DNA of 64,000 nucleotides from Eucalyptus grandis (GCF_016545825.1 NC_052614.1:28359669-28423668); one strand, 5' to 3'. Numbered from the stretch's first letter, positions 21,785 to 34,850 are shown. A program made the numbers and translations. Notes: generated from the sequence alone by a model not told the origin.

Positions 21785-23470
21785 TCGATGGATAATTCCC
21801 CCTGACGCTTATGACTGCTCGCCTGCCGCTGTGACCTCCACTAATTGTCAGCATTTTACTTGACCTGCCTTGCCTTTACTATCAATAAGATAAATAGGAA
21901 AGAAAACCAAAGGGCAATCATTGCCCGCGTAATTTCCATTGCGTTTTGCACATGGTGTTGGGGACTATCCTCTACTTCTTGACTTGACTTGCTTTTTCTG
22001 CTAATAAAGGAAATAGAAATGAAAATTAACGATTATTCTCCACGATCTAATTTCCACAAGGCAATCAATGCACGCGTGATTTCCACAGCAGTTATGCAGA
22101 AGGTGCGTGGAACCATGTAATACTGGTGCTTCTTCACTTGGCTTTGCTTTTTTTCCAACTAATAAGAGAAATAGAAAAGAAAACTAACTAGCATAGGAAT
22201 GCTCCCATGCCGCCGGTGCCACTATACATGAGTCAATCACAAAAACATCACTCATTGCATCATTATTTCCACGGCATCACGTGGAAGGTGCGTATTCTCT
22301 GCCAACTAATTTTAATAAAGAGAAAAAAAAAGTAGATTGCTGTAGCGTTTAATGATGATGGTATGCATATTGGCATATAGTTTTGAAGAATATACCTATT
22401 TTATCATAAAATCGTAATACGACCATCAAATTTGTGCATAGAACTACTTCATTCCTACTATTTAATGCCGAATGAATATTAGATGTGGAAATTTTATTAA
22501 AGAGAGGAATCGGGTGAAGCTCTATGTTCAAGTTCGGATGGAGCTACAAGCATGTTAGCACATTTAATCTAGTAACAATTGTGAAGAATCTACAATTTAT
22601 GGATTTTTTATTATCGAGACAATTAAAAATGAAGTGATAGTAAATACGGGAAAATTTGTTTGTCCTTGCTTGGGCAAGTTGGACAATTATGACGATCTTG
22701 TTAGCACGATTAATAACTAATTGATTTACTACATTATGTTAAATCCATTTCATGACGTAAACAATATGATTTTGATCAAATGTTATTTTTTCCTTTTCAC
22801 AAACTCACAAGACATTGTAGTTGGCCCCACCCAAGTTCATGGAATCTTGGGTTCATATTTGGGAATACATGTTAATGCCGAACCATCTCTTTAAAAACCT
22901 TAACTAATCCAAACTTTGCGATTGACATCCTACAACAACATGCAAACAATTAAATCCATAGACTTGAAGCTTCGAGCAAGTGCAAGTGATGCTTCGATGG
23001 AAATCTAAGATCTAGCTCACTTGATTGGATTTGCATTTTCCATCAATAACAAAATATATAAAAGAAAATTAACGAGCATTACTCCTCTATCATTAGCATT
23101 TGAATAGTATGAACTGACTATACAATGATATCATGACCTTGACCAATCACACTATTAAAATATATCACCATAACTAAATGATGTTCAATACACTACCTCA
23201 ATTTACAAATGAAAAAAAAAAAAAAAACATAACAAGACATTATGATATGATGGACATTGTAGTTTATGAGGACGACATCGTACCGGTTATGTGTTTAGTT
23301 ATGAAAAAAAAAACAAATGATGGATTAATAATAATTATATTGTGAAAGATAAAACAAAATATATTTTAAGGAAAAATATGGAATGTAACTTTGTCGCATA
23401 GTAGGGTGCATTTATTTTTTTCCTAACGATGCTTCTAATAATTGGTGGGCGTCGCCGATGGGTGAATCCC
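21785..23470 (+). repeat. Triplicated intergenic unit, copy 2 (includes W-box cassettes)
   Basis: Two cassette sub-copies (TTGACTTGACTTGC at 21979; GCAGAAGGTGCGTGGAACCA near 22098) are followed by the phrases of copy 1: GGTATGCATATTGGCATATA, TTTTATCATAAAATCG, GCTTGGGCAAGTTGGACAAT, GACATTGTAGTTTATGAGGA and ACGATGCTTCTAATAATTGG. Copy 2 matches copy 3 more closely than copy 1 in its first half (GTGCGTATTCTC, ACTAATTTTA). No gene seen. Confidence 0.72.
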
Positions 23471-24040
23471 TCCCCGAGGAAAAGAAAAAAAGTTAGAAAT
23501 CCTAGATATCTAGGAGGAGAAAAGTTTGTTAGTTATATAAGTTGTCTAGACAAATGATAAATATTGGTCCAGACTCTTTTGAGGATCAAGAAGTTATCTA
23601 GACAAATGATAAACATTGGTTCAGACTCTTTTGAGGACCGAGAAGTGTAGCAAGAATTGATGGAATTAGTGAGGTCATGGACTTTTACTTGCTTGGGAGG
23701 CAAAATATCTAGAGGAAATGAGCGAAACTTTCATTATTTGAATGAGTAATGAAAATCGGAAGGGTTTCCTCATCATCTGAAAATATACATGACTGAGTTA
23801 ATAATTTATTTAGATAAAAGAAAGATTGATGAAATAAAAAAGAAACAAATTTCTAATTTTCCTTTTCAGTGCACCCCATCATCAAAGCTATAAGCCATTA
23901 AGCAAACCATCATCATTAAATGCTATCGCAATCTATTTTATTTATTTATTTATTAAAATTAGTTGGTGGAAAGTACGCACCTTCCGAATAATACCATGAA
24001 AATAATAATCTGACAAATGATTTTTTTTTATTAACTTGTT
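23471..24040. other. Intergenic DNA with a short duplicated segment
   Basis: A phrase of about 60 bp containing GACAAATGATAAA, ATTGGT and CAGACTCTTTTGAGGA occurs twice in a row, near 23550 and 23605. Otherwise it is A+T-rich with no recognised gene. Confidence 0.5.
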
Positions 24041-24435
24041 TAAATTACCGTCAGGAGCACGGGAGCATTGCTATGCTGGCTAGTTTTCTTTTCTATCTTT
24101 CTTATTAACAGAAAAATGCAGAGTCAAGTCAAGAAGCACCAGCACAAGATGGTTCCACGCACCTTCTGCAAACTGCTGTGAAAATTACGCATGCATTTGA
24201 TTGCCCTGTGGAAATTAGATGGAGGAGAATTGCTCCTTCGTTTTCATTTCTATTTCCTTTATCAGTAGAAAAAGTACGTCAAGTCCAGAAGCAGAGGATG
24301 GTCCCACCGTCCCTGGTACCTCTGCAAAATGCAGTGGAAATTACGCGGCAATGATGATTGCCCTTTGATTTTCTTTTCTATTTCTCTTATTCATAGAAAA
24401 GGCACGACAAGTCAAGTCAAAGTCTTGCTCGCTTT
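24041..24435 (-). repeat. W-box cassette repeat, inverted copy
   Basis: The family landmarks appear in reverse complement: GGGAGCATTGCTATGCTGGC, TAGTTTTCTTTTCTAT, GAGTCAAGTCAAGAAGC (24121), GGTTCCACGCACCTTCTGC, then a second set ending GACAAGTCAAGTCAAAG (24410). It is the only clearly inverted copy and lies between copies 2 and 3 of the larger unit. Confidence 0.8.
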
Positions 24436-25635
24436 TAAAAAAAATGCAAAATATATAAATATAAATTATCATTGATAATAAAATATTTTTTATTGATTAA
24501 AATGTTTTTAAATAATTATTTTAAATGATATAAATAGTTAATTTTAGGAAAATACAAGTGATAGTGCAATTGGGTCCTTAATGTGAGTGCAAATATTTTA
24601 ATTGCATAAAATTAAGGAATATTAAACTAAGAGTGCGGCAAAAACTAAAAAAAGATTAATGAAAAAACAAAAGATAAATTCTCTCCAAACAGACCTGGGG
24701 TTGGTAGTATTTTCCTATTCTATAATCATGATCGATCTTGGGCAAGGATTTCTAGGCTCAACTTGCCATTAATCTTCTACCATTTGAAATTAGATCATGC
24801 AAAATACTGGCGAGGTCAGTGATGGATTTCCACTCGCATTAAGGTTTAAACAAATTAGCACCTTATTAGAAAAAAAAATGTTTGCATATTTGGAGACCAC
24901 AACCTTTGAAACGCACCTATATAATATATTAGGATATTGGATTCCTGCGCATCCAATGAGAATGAAAGACATGTCCCGTCTATAGCCTAAACACACCACG
25001 AAACATATTATAAATGAATTTTGAGCCTTATATTGTGATATCTGTATCTCTTGTTTCATTGGGTGTTCAAGATTCCATCCTTATCTTTAGTTCATCTTAC
25101 ATGGCTCTCTCTCTCTAGTCCACCAGTTTGTCTAGTTCGTATCAGTCTGGGTAGATTTTTTTGAGTTTCTTTGATACGTACAAGCGGTATGGCAACTTCG
25201 AGGATTTCACGTTGGGGCCCTTGATAGGGCACCTTAATACTTCATCACATCAGTTTAACATTTGTTTGGAGCTTCTAGAATGCGTTTGTTCTAGAAAACA
25301 TAAATACTTCAAAAAATATTCTTTTAAAAATAATCATTTATATTACTTACTAAAATTAATAAATGAATTATTCATGAAAATATTTAAATATAAATTATCA
25401 TTGATAATGAAAATATTTTTTATTGATTAATTTTTTAGAGAAATACAAGTGAATTCTTGAAACAAAAAATCTTATGTTTACTTGTATTATTTGAAATAAT
25501 TAATTAATAAAAAATAATGTTATTATATCATTTAAAATATATTTTAAAAATGATTATTTATATTTATTAAAATAATTAATTAATAAAAAATATTTCCAAT
25601 GTTAATGATATTTTATTTCTAAACATTTTATTTAT
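24436..25635. other. A+T-rich intergenic DNA
   Basis: It contains A+T-rich sequence in which ATATAAATTATCATTGATAAT occurs near 24460 and a close copy near 25390, each followed by ATTTTTTATTGATTAA. This is a dispersed short repeat. Small open frames at 24797-24985 and 25161-25430 have no recognised product. Confidence 0.5.
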
Positions 25636-27235
25636 CCAAAGCGAGCAAGACCTTGACTTGACTTGCCTTGCCTTTTGTATCAATAAGAGAAATAGAAAAC
25701 ACAACCCTAGGGCGACTCTTGCCCGCGTAATTTCCACTACATTTTGCAGCAGGCGCAGGGACCATCCTACACTTTTTGACTTGACTTGCTTTTTCTACTA
25801 ATAAAGAAGTAGAAATGAAGACCAACCATCAATTCTCACCAAAACCAATTTCCACAGGTCAATCAATGCACGCGTAATTTCTACAGCAGTTTGCAGGAGG
25901 TGCGTGGAAGAATCCTATGCTCGTGCTTGTTGACTTGACTTTGCTGTTCTGTTAATAAGAGAAATAGAAAAGAAAACTAACCCGCATAGCAATACTCCCA
26001 TGATTCCGGTGCATACACGAGTCAATCACAAAAACGTCACTCCTTGGATTATTATTTCCGTAGCATTATGCGGAAGGTGCGTATTCTCCACCAACTAATT
26101 TTAGTGAATAAATAAATAAAGTAGATTATGACAGCATTTAATGATAATGATATACTCATTGGCATATAATTTGAAGAAGATACCTAATTTATTAGAAAAC
26201 CAGAATACAATCCCTCTACGCAGAGCCACTTCTTTTCTGCCGTTTAATGGCCTTTGAAAATTAGACGTGAATATTTTACTAAAGATGGGAATTGGGTTAG
26301 GCTCCATATCCCAGTTTGAATGGAGTTACAAGCATATTAGCACATTTAATATAGTAACAATTCTGAAGAATCTACTATATGGATATTAGATTATCGAGAT
26401 AATTAAAAATCGATTGATGGTAAATATGAGAACATTTGTTTTTCCTTGTTTGGGCAAATTGGATGATTATGACGATCTTGTTTACACAATCATCAACTAA
26501 TTGAGTTATACATGACGTTAAATCCATCTCACCACCTAAACAAGATAATTTTGGTCAACCTTCTTTTTCCTTTTCACAAACTCTTGGCCCTTCCTGAGTT
26601 GTTGGCATCTTGGGTTCATATTTGGGAATATATGTTAATGCCACATCATCTCGGCACAAACCTTAAATAATCCAAACTTTGTAATTGACATCGTCCAACA
26701 ACATGTGATCAATAAAATCCATAAATCTGAATCTTCGAGCAAGTGCACATGAAGCTTCTATTGAAAGTCGAGATCCGGCACACCTGACTGAACTTGCATA
26801 TTTAATTAATAACAAAATATAGAAAATAAAATTAATGAGCAATACTTGTTATAGGTCTCTATCATTAGTGATCGGATAGTATGAACTGACTATACAACAA
26901 TGTCACCACCTTGACCAATTACACTATCATAAATATATTATCTTAACCAAATGGTTACTTTTTGTTTCCTAAATAGAATAAAATTTGTTAAGATGTTTAA
27001 TGCAATACCTCAATTTACAAAATAAAATAAAATAAAATAAGATAAGACATGTTAATGTGGTAGACAATGTAGTTCATGAGGACGATAGTGTATTGGTTAT
27101 GCGTTTCGTTATGAGAAATAAACAAGAAGATGCATATAGTAATGACGATTATATTATGAAAGATAAAACAAAATATATTTTAGGGAAGAATATGAAATGT
27201 GACTTTTTCATTTGGTCGCCTATACAATTAAACCT
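25636..27235 (+). repeat. Triplicated intergenic unit, copy 3 (includes W-box cassettes)
   Basis: It begins with cassette sub-copies bearing TTGACTTGACTTGC (25652), TTGACTTGACTTGC (25776) and TTGACTTGACTTTGC (25930). It then repeats the copy 2 phrases in order: GGTGCGTATTCTCCACC, TGGCATATAATTTGAAGAA, TTTGGGCAAATTGGATGAT, GACAATGTAGTTCATGAGGA and GATAAAACAAAATATATTTTA. The last phrase is shared almost exactly with copy 2. A 64-codon open frame (27057-27251) exists only in this copy and is probably fortuitous. Confidence 0.72.
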
Positions 27236-28800
27236 TGGTTCTAAAAAATAGAACGCTTCTACTATGGAAAGAAACTTGCCTTTGAAGATGATTGCCAATC
27301 AATCAAAATATCTTACAAGATTGAGTCTTTTGCTAAGACAATCTCTGAGATAGACAATCAATATTTCCTTAACAGGCAATTCATACCTAATCACAAGTTG
27401 TAAAAAATGAGATAAAATGTCTCAAAAAATAATCTTGTAAATCAATTTCATGCTTATACTTAGCTTTTGTGGGACTTTACTGATATATAGCCTGTTGCCT
27501 TGTTGATATCACACATATACCAGGGGTACTATGTTAGCCAATGGTTGGGAACCGTGCCGTAAGGCATGCTGACACAGCAGTGGGCATTTCACCCACCCTT
27601 TCTCACCCCACACGCGGGTGGCCACTATACCACCCTATCCGGCGGTAGCCAAAGCAAGCTTTGACGTGAAGTCTACCTTCCCTATCGAGAGGCCCCAAAA
27701 TTCCCTGTTTATCTTTGTCTTCCCGACAAGAGAAGGAATATGGAGGACAGCGAAGGGACTCCCACCCCAGGGCGGTTATCTCGCATATTTCCTCCTTGAG
27801 CCTTTTAAGGACCTGCTTAGGTCCACAACTCTCCATTGTTTGTTTAATATTCTTTTTAGACAAGAAGAATCCTTTTGACATAGATAGTACCTAAAACACA
27901 AATGCCTTTTTTGCGATTACCAAGATCAATACAAACATGGATAGTTTTGTTAATTTTAAAATATATATGGAGGTTTTATCAACACTTTAATTGATTATGA
28001 CATTTTCTGATAATTTGGAATAGGTCCATAGTGTGGCTTCTTGGACTTATTTTTTTATGTTTCTTATACCCTGATACGAGAATATTTGCAGTGTCTCATT
28101 ATGGTTATTTGATCTAATAGTCCTATCACCGTTGTGTCTAATTTATTATGAGTCCAAGGGTGATCGCACTAGCACTAGCCAACCATAAATTATTGAGTTT
28201 ATGCGTTGAACTTAAGTACTCATTATTGACACAGGTGATCATAATGATGTCAAAGTGCTGATCTTTGATCTCAAACTTCTGGCTGTAAGATAAGATGGTG
28301 CTTGGTCATTTTTCACATTTCAAGCTATATTCCACTGATTGTGATAATGCTCCATCCATGTAAATTTGTAGCAAAGAAGTAACTTTGAACTTGAGTATAT
28401 ATCAAAAGATGAAAAAGTGTCACATGGGATATCCATCAATAGACATATGCTTACTAACCTTTCCTTGATTCGTCAATCTTTATGTTTAAAATAAGTCAAT
28501 ATGATATTCTCCAATGCTGGTGATGTGCCAAGGGTCTTCCTTTGATTTTATTGCGAGGTTCAATTACATTGCTAAAGATTTTAAGTATGGCACATACTTG
28601 ATCAGATTGCAAGAATTAAACATTATCGCATATGTGGCTCCATATAGCAACATCATCAGGGATGCCCATCTGTGACCTGACTCTGAAGAATACTTTCGTT
28701 CTGCTCTATCTCAATTTGCTCTATCTTTGGGTTTGTCTGATATGTGGTTTTGGAAGATGTGGAAGGTGTATAGTGATCTTCGGTCTATATTTTAGTGTTT
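27236..28800. other. Sequence of unknown origin with a G+C-rich block, left of the assembly gap
   Basis: At 27,530-27,850 the composition shifts to G+C-rich (CACCCCACACGCGGGTGGCC, CCCACCCCAGGGCGG), and overlapping open frames run on both strands (27618-27878 plus, 27603-27881 minus). Neither is recognised. An organellar insertion is one guess. The remainder up to 28,800 is A+T-rich with no recognised gene. Confidence 0.4.
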
Positions 28801-28900
28801 NNNNNNNNNNNNNNNNNNNNNNNNNNNNNNNNNNNNNNNNNNNNNNNNNNNNNNNNNNNNNNNNNNNNNNNNNNNNNNNNNNNNNNNNNNNNNNNNNNNN
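28801..28900. other. Assembly gap (100 N)
   Basis: Exactly 100 N bases, the conventional placeholder for a scaffold gap of unknown length. The 5' LTR, leader and most of gag of copia element 1 are missing at this place, so the gap probably falls inside that element. Confidence 0.97.
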
Positions 28901-31900
28901 TGCATTCTTGAAAAATGATATCTCAAATATTTCTAAAAGATTTTCTATAGGATAGAAAAGCGGAAAAAAATTCTTTTGTTCAAAGACCTTATTTCAATAA
29001 ATCTGGTTTGGGAATGTTTGGAAACATTCCTTTAATTGATTTTCTAATGTAAATGAAAGAATTAGCAAAGACCCACAAAGAGATGCTTACAAAATCATTT
29101 TAAAAAAGATCTTTGTAAAACCCATTGGGAGTCGCAATGCTCTCGGATGTTCAAAGTGCAATAGTGCGGATCATTTTGAAAAATGTCCTATGGTTTAGAG
29201 CACATTAGAAAGTATAGGCAAAAGCCGCATGTTATACTAACACCAATGGACCCAAGAAAATATGGGTACCAAAAAGAAAGTTTGAGTTTCTTCTTTAAAT
29301 GCGAATCACTATCAAGAAAAAGGTAAATGGTATCTAGATAGTGGATGCTCAAGACATATGACGGGAGATTCAAATTGTTTCGTAAGCTCGTTCAGTAAAT
29401 GGTGGAAAAGTCTCATTTGGAGGAAACATCAAAGGAAGAATTGTGGGATTTGGAAGGCGTAAAGATTGGAAACCTCATAATAAGCAATGTTTCCTTAGTG
29501 GAAGGACTCAACTACAATCTGCTTTCCGGTATTAGTCATTTGTGTGATACCGGTTTCAAAATCAACTTTCAAAGAGGGAATATGTTCGGGAACCGGTAAA
29601 AGATTCTCTCGATCATTCATGGGTCGAAGACATGGAAATATCTACCTCTTGGATGTGAAACTGAAGATGAATCGCAATGTCTAATTTCAATTCAAGAGAA
29701 GCGAACTTATGGCACACGAAAGCTTGGGCACATTAATATGAAACGAGATAGCCAAAATTTCAGCAAAGAAGCTTGTTACGGTTTACCCAATCTATCATAC
29801 CAAAGTCGATCTATGTACACCATGTATATTGGGAAAACGGGTAAGAAATTCCTTTAAACCAATAAATCAAGTTTCCACTAATCGTGTCTTTACCTTCTGC
29901 ATATGGATCTCTTTTGGACCAACGAGCTTCAGGTATTGGAAGTAAAAATATTGCCTAGTAATTGTGGATGACTACTCATGATTTACTTGGGTATATTTCT
30001 TGGTAAGTAAGTCACAAACCTTCTCTTACTTTGAAAAGTTTGCTAAAAGGTTCAAAATGAAAAATGGTATGTAAATTCAAGTATAAGAATAGACCATGGA
30101 GGTAAATTTGAAAATCAAGATTTTTACAAAATTTTGTGATGAATCTAGTTTTCGGCATTTGTTCTCCTCTCCATATACCCAAAACAAACGGGTTGTGGAA
30201 AGAAAGAATGAGTCACTTCAAGAAATGGCTAGAACACTTGCAATTGAAAGTAACATCTCTTCACGTTTTTGGGTAGACGGTTTCTACATGTTATATTATT
30301 AATAGAGTTTTCTAAGACCAATTCTGGAAAAAACCCCTATGAGTTATTTCAAAAGAAAAGCCTATTGTTTCATATTTTCATGTGTTTGGATGTAAATGCT
30401 TTATATTGAAAAATGCAAATGATCGAGTTGGCAAGTTTGAAGAAAAATGAGACGAAGAAGGCATCTTCATGGATATTCTACCTCAAGCAAAGCCTACGAG
30501 TCTACAACAAGAAGACTCAATGCAGTGGAGGAATCAATGAATGTCAAATTCTAAGATTCTATGCAAACAAATCTATTGAGACTCATCTTGAAGAATCCCG
30601 AACTGCTCCCGGACTCACAAAGCCTAAATCTCGAACGCTCGGAACTTGAAAAACCAACAACAAATGATTGTTGAAGATTCAAATGAAAGAAAATGTTCGT
30701 CAATCCTAACAAATCAACCAGTATGGAAGCATAAGTCCGATCATCCAAGATCTCATTATTGGCGACATTAATGAAGGAATTCGCACAAGATCCAAAAGGC
30801 ACGGAGAGTCTAGTGTTGTGGCTCTTATTTCTAAAATAGAACCCAAAAAGCATAGAAGAAGCTTTTGCGATGAAAGATGGATTTAAGCTATGCAGAAGAA
30901 CTCATGCAATTCAACATTAATGATGTGCGGAATTGACTCATAAACCGGAAAGGTAAATATATTATTGGAACTAAATGGGTTTTCGGGGAATAAGATGAAC
31001 GAGAAAGGAAAGGTCGTAGAGAAACAAAGCAAGACTCGTGGCCAAAGGGATATACGCAAGAAGGATAGACTATGACGAGACTTACGCACATAGCAAGGTT
31101 AGAAGCAATTCATTTTATTACTTGCTTTTGCTTGTTATAAGAATTCGGGTTATTCCAAATGGACGTCAAAAATGCTTTCTTGAATGGATTCATCCATGAG
31201 GAAGTCTATGTGGAACAACCACACAGGTTTGAAGACCCAAGGAAACTAGACTCGGTATTCGGGGACGAAAAAGGCCTTATATGGTTTAAAGCAAGCACCT
31301 CGAGCTTGGTACGACGAGCTAAGTAAGTTTTAATTAATAATGGCTTTGTCAAAGGTAAAGTAGACACTACTCTGTTTATCAAAAGAGAAAACAAAAGTTT
31401 TCTACTTGTTCAAATATATGTTGATGATATTATTTTTGGATCCTCTAATAAAAGTCTGTGCAAGAAATTCTCTAAGTCCATGCATAGAATGAATTTGAAA
31501 TGAGCATGATGGGTGAACTAACCTTCTTTCTTGGACTTCAAGTGGCAATTGAAGGAAGGGACCTTTATTCATCAAGAAAAATATGCTAATGATCTTGTCA
31601 AAAAGTTTGGACTGAAAAATTGCAAAAAAACTGATATACCAATGTCAAGTTCTTTGAAGATAGACAAAGATGAAGGGGGAAAGAAAGTTGACCCGGAAGC
31701 TATCTGTGGGGAGTATCATTGGTTCACTTCTTTATCTTCGCTTCTAGCGACATTTTGTTTAGTGTTTGCATTTGTGCTAGATTTCAAGCGAGACCCAAAA
31801 GAATCTCATCTAAGTCTTTTTCAGCGTATTATCAATACATTGCATCAACGAGCATTGGTCTTTGGTATCCTAAAAAGGAGACTTTACTCTTCTCGGACAT

Positions 31901-32310
31901 TCGCATACGACCTAGCCGGATCAGCAGTTGATAGAAAGAGTACCTTGGGTACTGTCAACTACTTGGAGGCAGGACAATGTCTTGATTTTCAAGAAAGCAA
32001 AGTACGGTAGCTCTTTCTGAGAAGCGGAATATGTAGCTCTTGGAAGTTGTTGTTCACAAATTCGTGGATAAAACAATAGCTAAGAGACTTCTCAAAGTGA
32101 AGATTCATGCATGGAGATTAATTGACAACACTAACGCAATCAATCTCACTAAGAATCCAATTCTTCACTCAAGAGCAAAGCATATAGAATTCGACATCAC
32201 TTCATTAGAGATCATGTTCAAAATGGAGAAGTTTCGATTCAGTTTGTTGACTTAAAGAATCAACGTAGATATATTTTTACAAAGCCTTTGAGAAAAATCA
32301 ATTTGAAATC
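28901..32310 (+). pseudogene. Copia element 1 gag end and pol, degenerate
   Basis: Visible pieces: a cysteine segment CSKCNSADHFEK, aspartic protease LDSGCSRHMTGDS (active-site Asp-Ser-Gly codons 29337-29345), pre-integrase and integrase pieces (CTPCILGKRVRNSF, IVDDYS, NKRVVERKNESL), reverse transcriptase ([31 protein letters not shown] with YVDD at 31417-31428; MMGELTFFLG), and RNase H (NPILHSRAKHIEF). In the integrase Asp-2 segment the text reads IDHGGKFEN rather than the usual GGEF. Frame changes occur every few hundred bases, so no polyprotein could be made. Confidence 0.87.
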
Positions 32311-32769
32311 ATCCGTTCAAGACTCAACATCTTGAAGTTTGAAGAAGTTAAAGTCTAGAGACTCCTAGACTCGACGATCAAGGTTTTTCTTTCGTAAGTT
32401 ATTTTACTTTCTTATGTCTCAATTCTCCATCTCGAAAAGGTACGATCATCAACCGTGTTTGATTATTGCTATCTTTAATTGACGTGATTATTGCAACGTT
32501 TCCTTTTCAAAATGAGTTATTTTTGAAATGAAAATTATCTAATTTTTCGAAAAAGGGCAGTTATTTTTTAAAGGGCATCTTTATACTTTCTTTTATGATG
32601 TTCCGTATGCCTCTCTTCGGCGTTATATACCGTCGATTTCTCTTCGTTTCACTCACAAAAACCCTAAGAGAGTACCGATCTTCCATTTCTTTTTCTTCTC
32701 TTGTTTAATCTTCGAAAATTTGTCATCTTTCTTGGGAAAACAAGCTTGGAATCTCTCAAAGACTGAAAA

Positions 32770-34850
32770 ATGTCTTCCCAAAGAAAGTCTTCGAGGATCG
32801 CATGGCGGGACCACATCAAATGCGTGAGGGGCCTACGTACTTCCGATCTCACCGAGGAAGAAGAGTCTTAGTCAAGCCAGTGACCCACAACATTTTCAGC
32901 AACGATCACATCTTCTCCATCTAGACAACGGGAGGATTTGCTTTCGACAAGAAAGGAAGAAATAATTGAAGATGCGAGAACTACTGTAGAGTCTATAAGC
33001 CTTCTTTTACCTACAAGCTTTATCGTGCTTTAAAAGGGTGGAACTCCTTTGAACTACATTGTGAATTTACGAAAGACAAATGGTACAAAAATGAAACATT
33101 CTTTTACGCACAATGGAGCGTTTGGGAGTACCCCTGTGGATCGGCGGAAGAGGCATTCGCAAATATCCCAATCGATCCTCGTGTTGGAGGGCTGAATGGA
33201 TAGATGGGAATGATGATGACAAGTTGTACCGGTCGGTTTCAACCGAGAATGGGTGTTGCAGCAAAAATTCGGGAAAAGGGCCAGACTTGTTTTCCCGGAG
33301 GAACAAGCATCTATACTCTAAGTTGTTGAAGCATGGGGTGATAAACCCTAGAAGTGTGGACTTTGATTTCCTTGATCTTGTGAATGTTAAATTGAGGAAA
33401 AATTCAGTCTTCTTCAACTTGTGATTACGGTCGACTCTGAAGCCTATCTTGAACTCTTTGCTTATTTCTATTCAAATCTTAGTTTCTTGGATGCGAATAG
33501 ATTCTCTTTAGTGTCGAGAATCGGGACTATGTGGTGGATGTATATATGTTGGCTGATGTGATGGGGTTGAGATAAGGAGATATCAGCCTATCAATGTCTC
33601 TATTACTCGTACTACGTTGGAACTTGTTAAGGATAGAAGGGACGGAGGAAAGGTTTCCTACTCAAGGATGAGTGCATTCAACATTACGCTTCACAAGATT
33701 GTGATTAGTGCCTTAGACCAAAATCTACTTGGCGATGTTTCAAACTCGGAGGCAAGGCGTGTATGCCATCAATGCGGGGGAAAAAAGTTCTCTCTTCCAC
33801 ATACTATTATGTTCCACATGTACGAGAGCGAGTGATGAAGGATAAGGGTCAACTTCCTTATCCGGCTCTTGTGACAGAGATTATTCGAGACATTTGAATG
33901 TTCGGCCTCCATAATTCTCCGTGTTCGATCGTGTGATGAAATGGTGGTGGGGCCGAAAATGGTCTCTAAAAAATGCGTTTGAAGGAACTCAACAAGGCGT
34001 TGGAGAAATTCAAGGAGAAAACTCTGTTAAGTCTCATCAAGTCTCTTCGGCTACAAAAAGAAAGGAAAGGCCCATGGTAGCTCCATCCAAGAAAAGAAGA
34101 GCTCTCATCGTTGAGGATGAAGATGATGAGGAAGACATCACCATTACGCTATGACATTTGAAGAACTTGAGTACGTTACATTTCCCGAGAATCAATGGAG
34201 AGACAAGATAAGGACACGGATGAGACAAAAACGAGGGTGGAGAAAGAAGAAAATTTAGAAGCAGAGGAAAGAGACAAACGAGAGGAAGCGGAAGAAAGAG
34301 ATGAGAGGAGGAAAGAATTGAAGAAGAAGAGGAGAGAGAGGAGATCAAGCGGAAACGGAGCATGAAGACACTCTTCTCCACCTGAAAAACATGGAAAAAG
34401 GAGACCGTGAGAAAAGTGGAATGTCCTCATATCCCTACTACCGAGTGAGAGGAGTCGATCGTTCTCCAGCGAGATCCGAGAGGACATCTATGCCTCTCAA
34501 TTTCCCTAAAGAGGACATGATGGTTCATCGCCCAATCAACGTGACCATGCTGATTTGCCATCGTCTAGCTTTACTCCATGATCGAGCGGCTTGATGCAGG
34601 GGTGATAATTCCAGCGAGACTTACGCAGAATTCTTGATGTTCTCTTGGAAATGCGGGGGTCGATATATATGCTGCAGGATGCGAAGTTCGGAATTTGCGA
34701 GAATGTACGTCAAGCTTCTTCGGTTTTTCTTTGAATGGTCGAATCAAGCGCTTTCTCTTCAGATTCAAGCAAATGCTAAGGGTGAGTGGCTCAAGCGAAG
34801 ACTTGAAAAGATGGAAGAGCATTGCCGGTCAATGGGAGATTTCTAGCTTG
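32770..34850 (+). pseudogene. Copia element 1 third ORF (envelope-like position), degenerate
   Basis: It starts with ATG and MSSQRKSSRIA, then CVRGPTYF. Later it carries NPRSVDFDFLD, FYSNLSFLDANRFS, an acidic run (EDEDDEEDITI), a long Arg/Glu-rich stretch (34190-34370) likely to form a coiled coil, and FPKEDMMVHRP. The block around FYSNLSFLDANRF resembles the plant-transposon-associated domain often annotated as putative plant transposon protein (recalled as Pfam Transposase_32). No membrane segment was identified. Related copies follow pol in elements 2 and 3. Stops and frame changes are numerous. Confidence 0.75.

Noticed and set aside
27057..27251. 64-codon frame at the end of unit copy 3
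   Set aside because: The frame is not kept in the other two copies, so coding is unlikely.
34037..34487. Minus-strand Ser-rich frames in element 1
   Set aside because: They are the complement of the Arg/Glu/Lys-rich region of the third reading frame.
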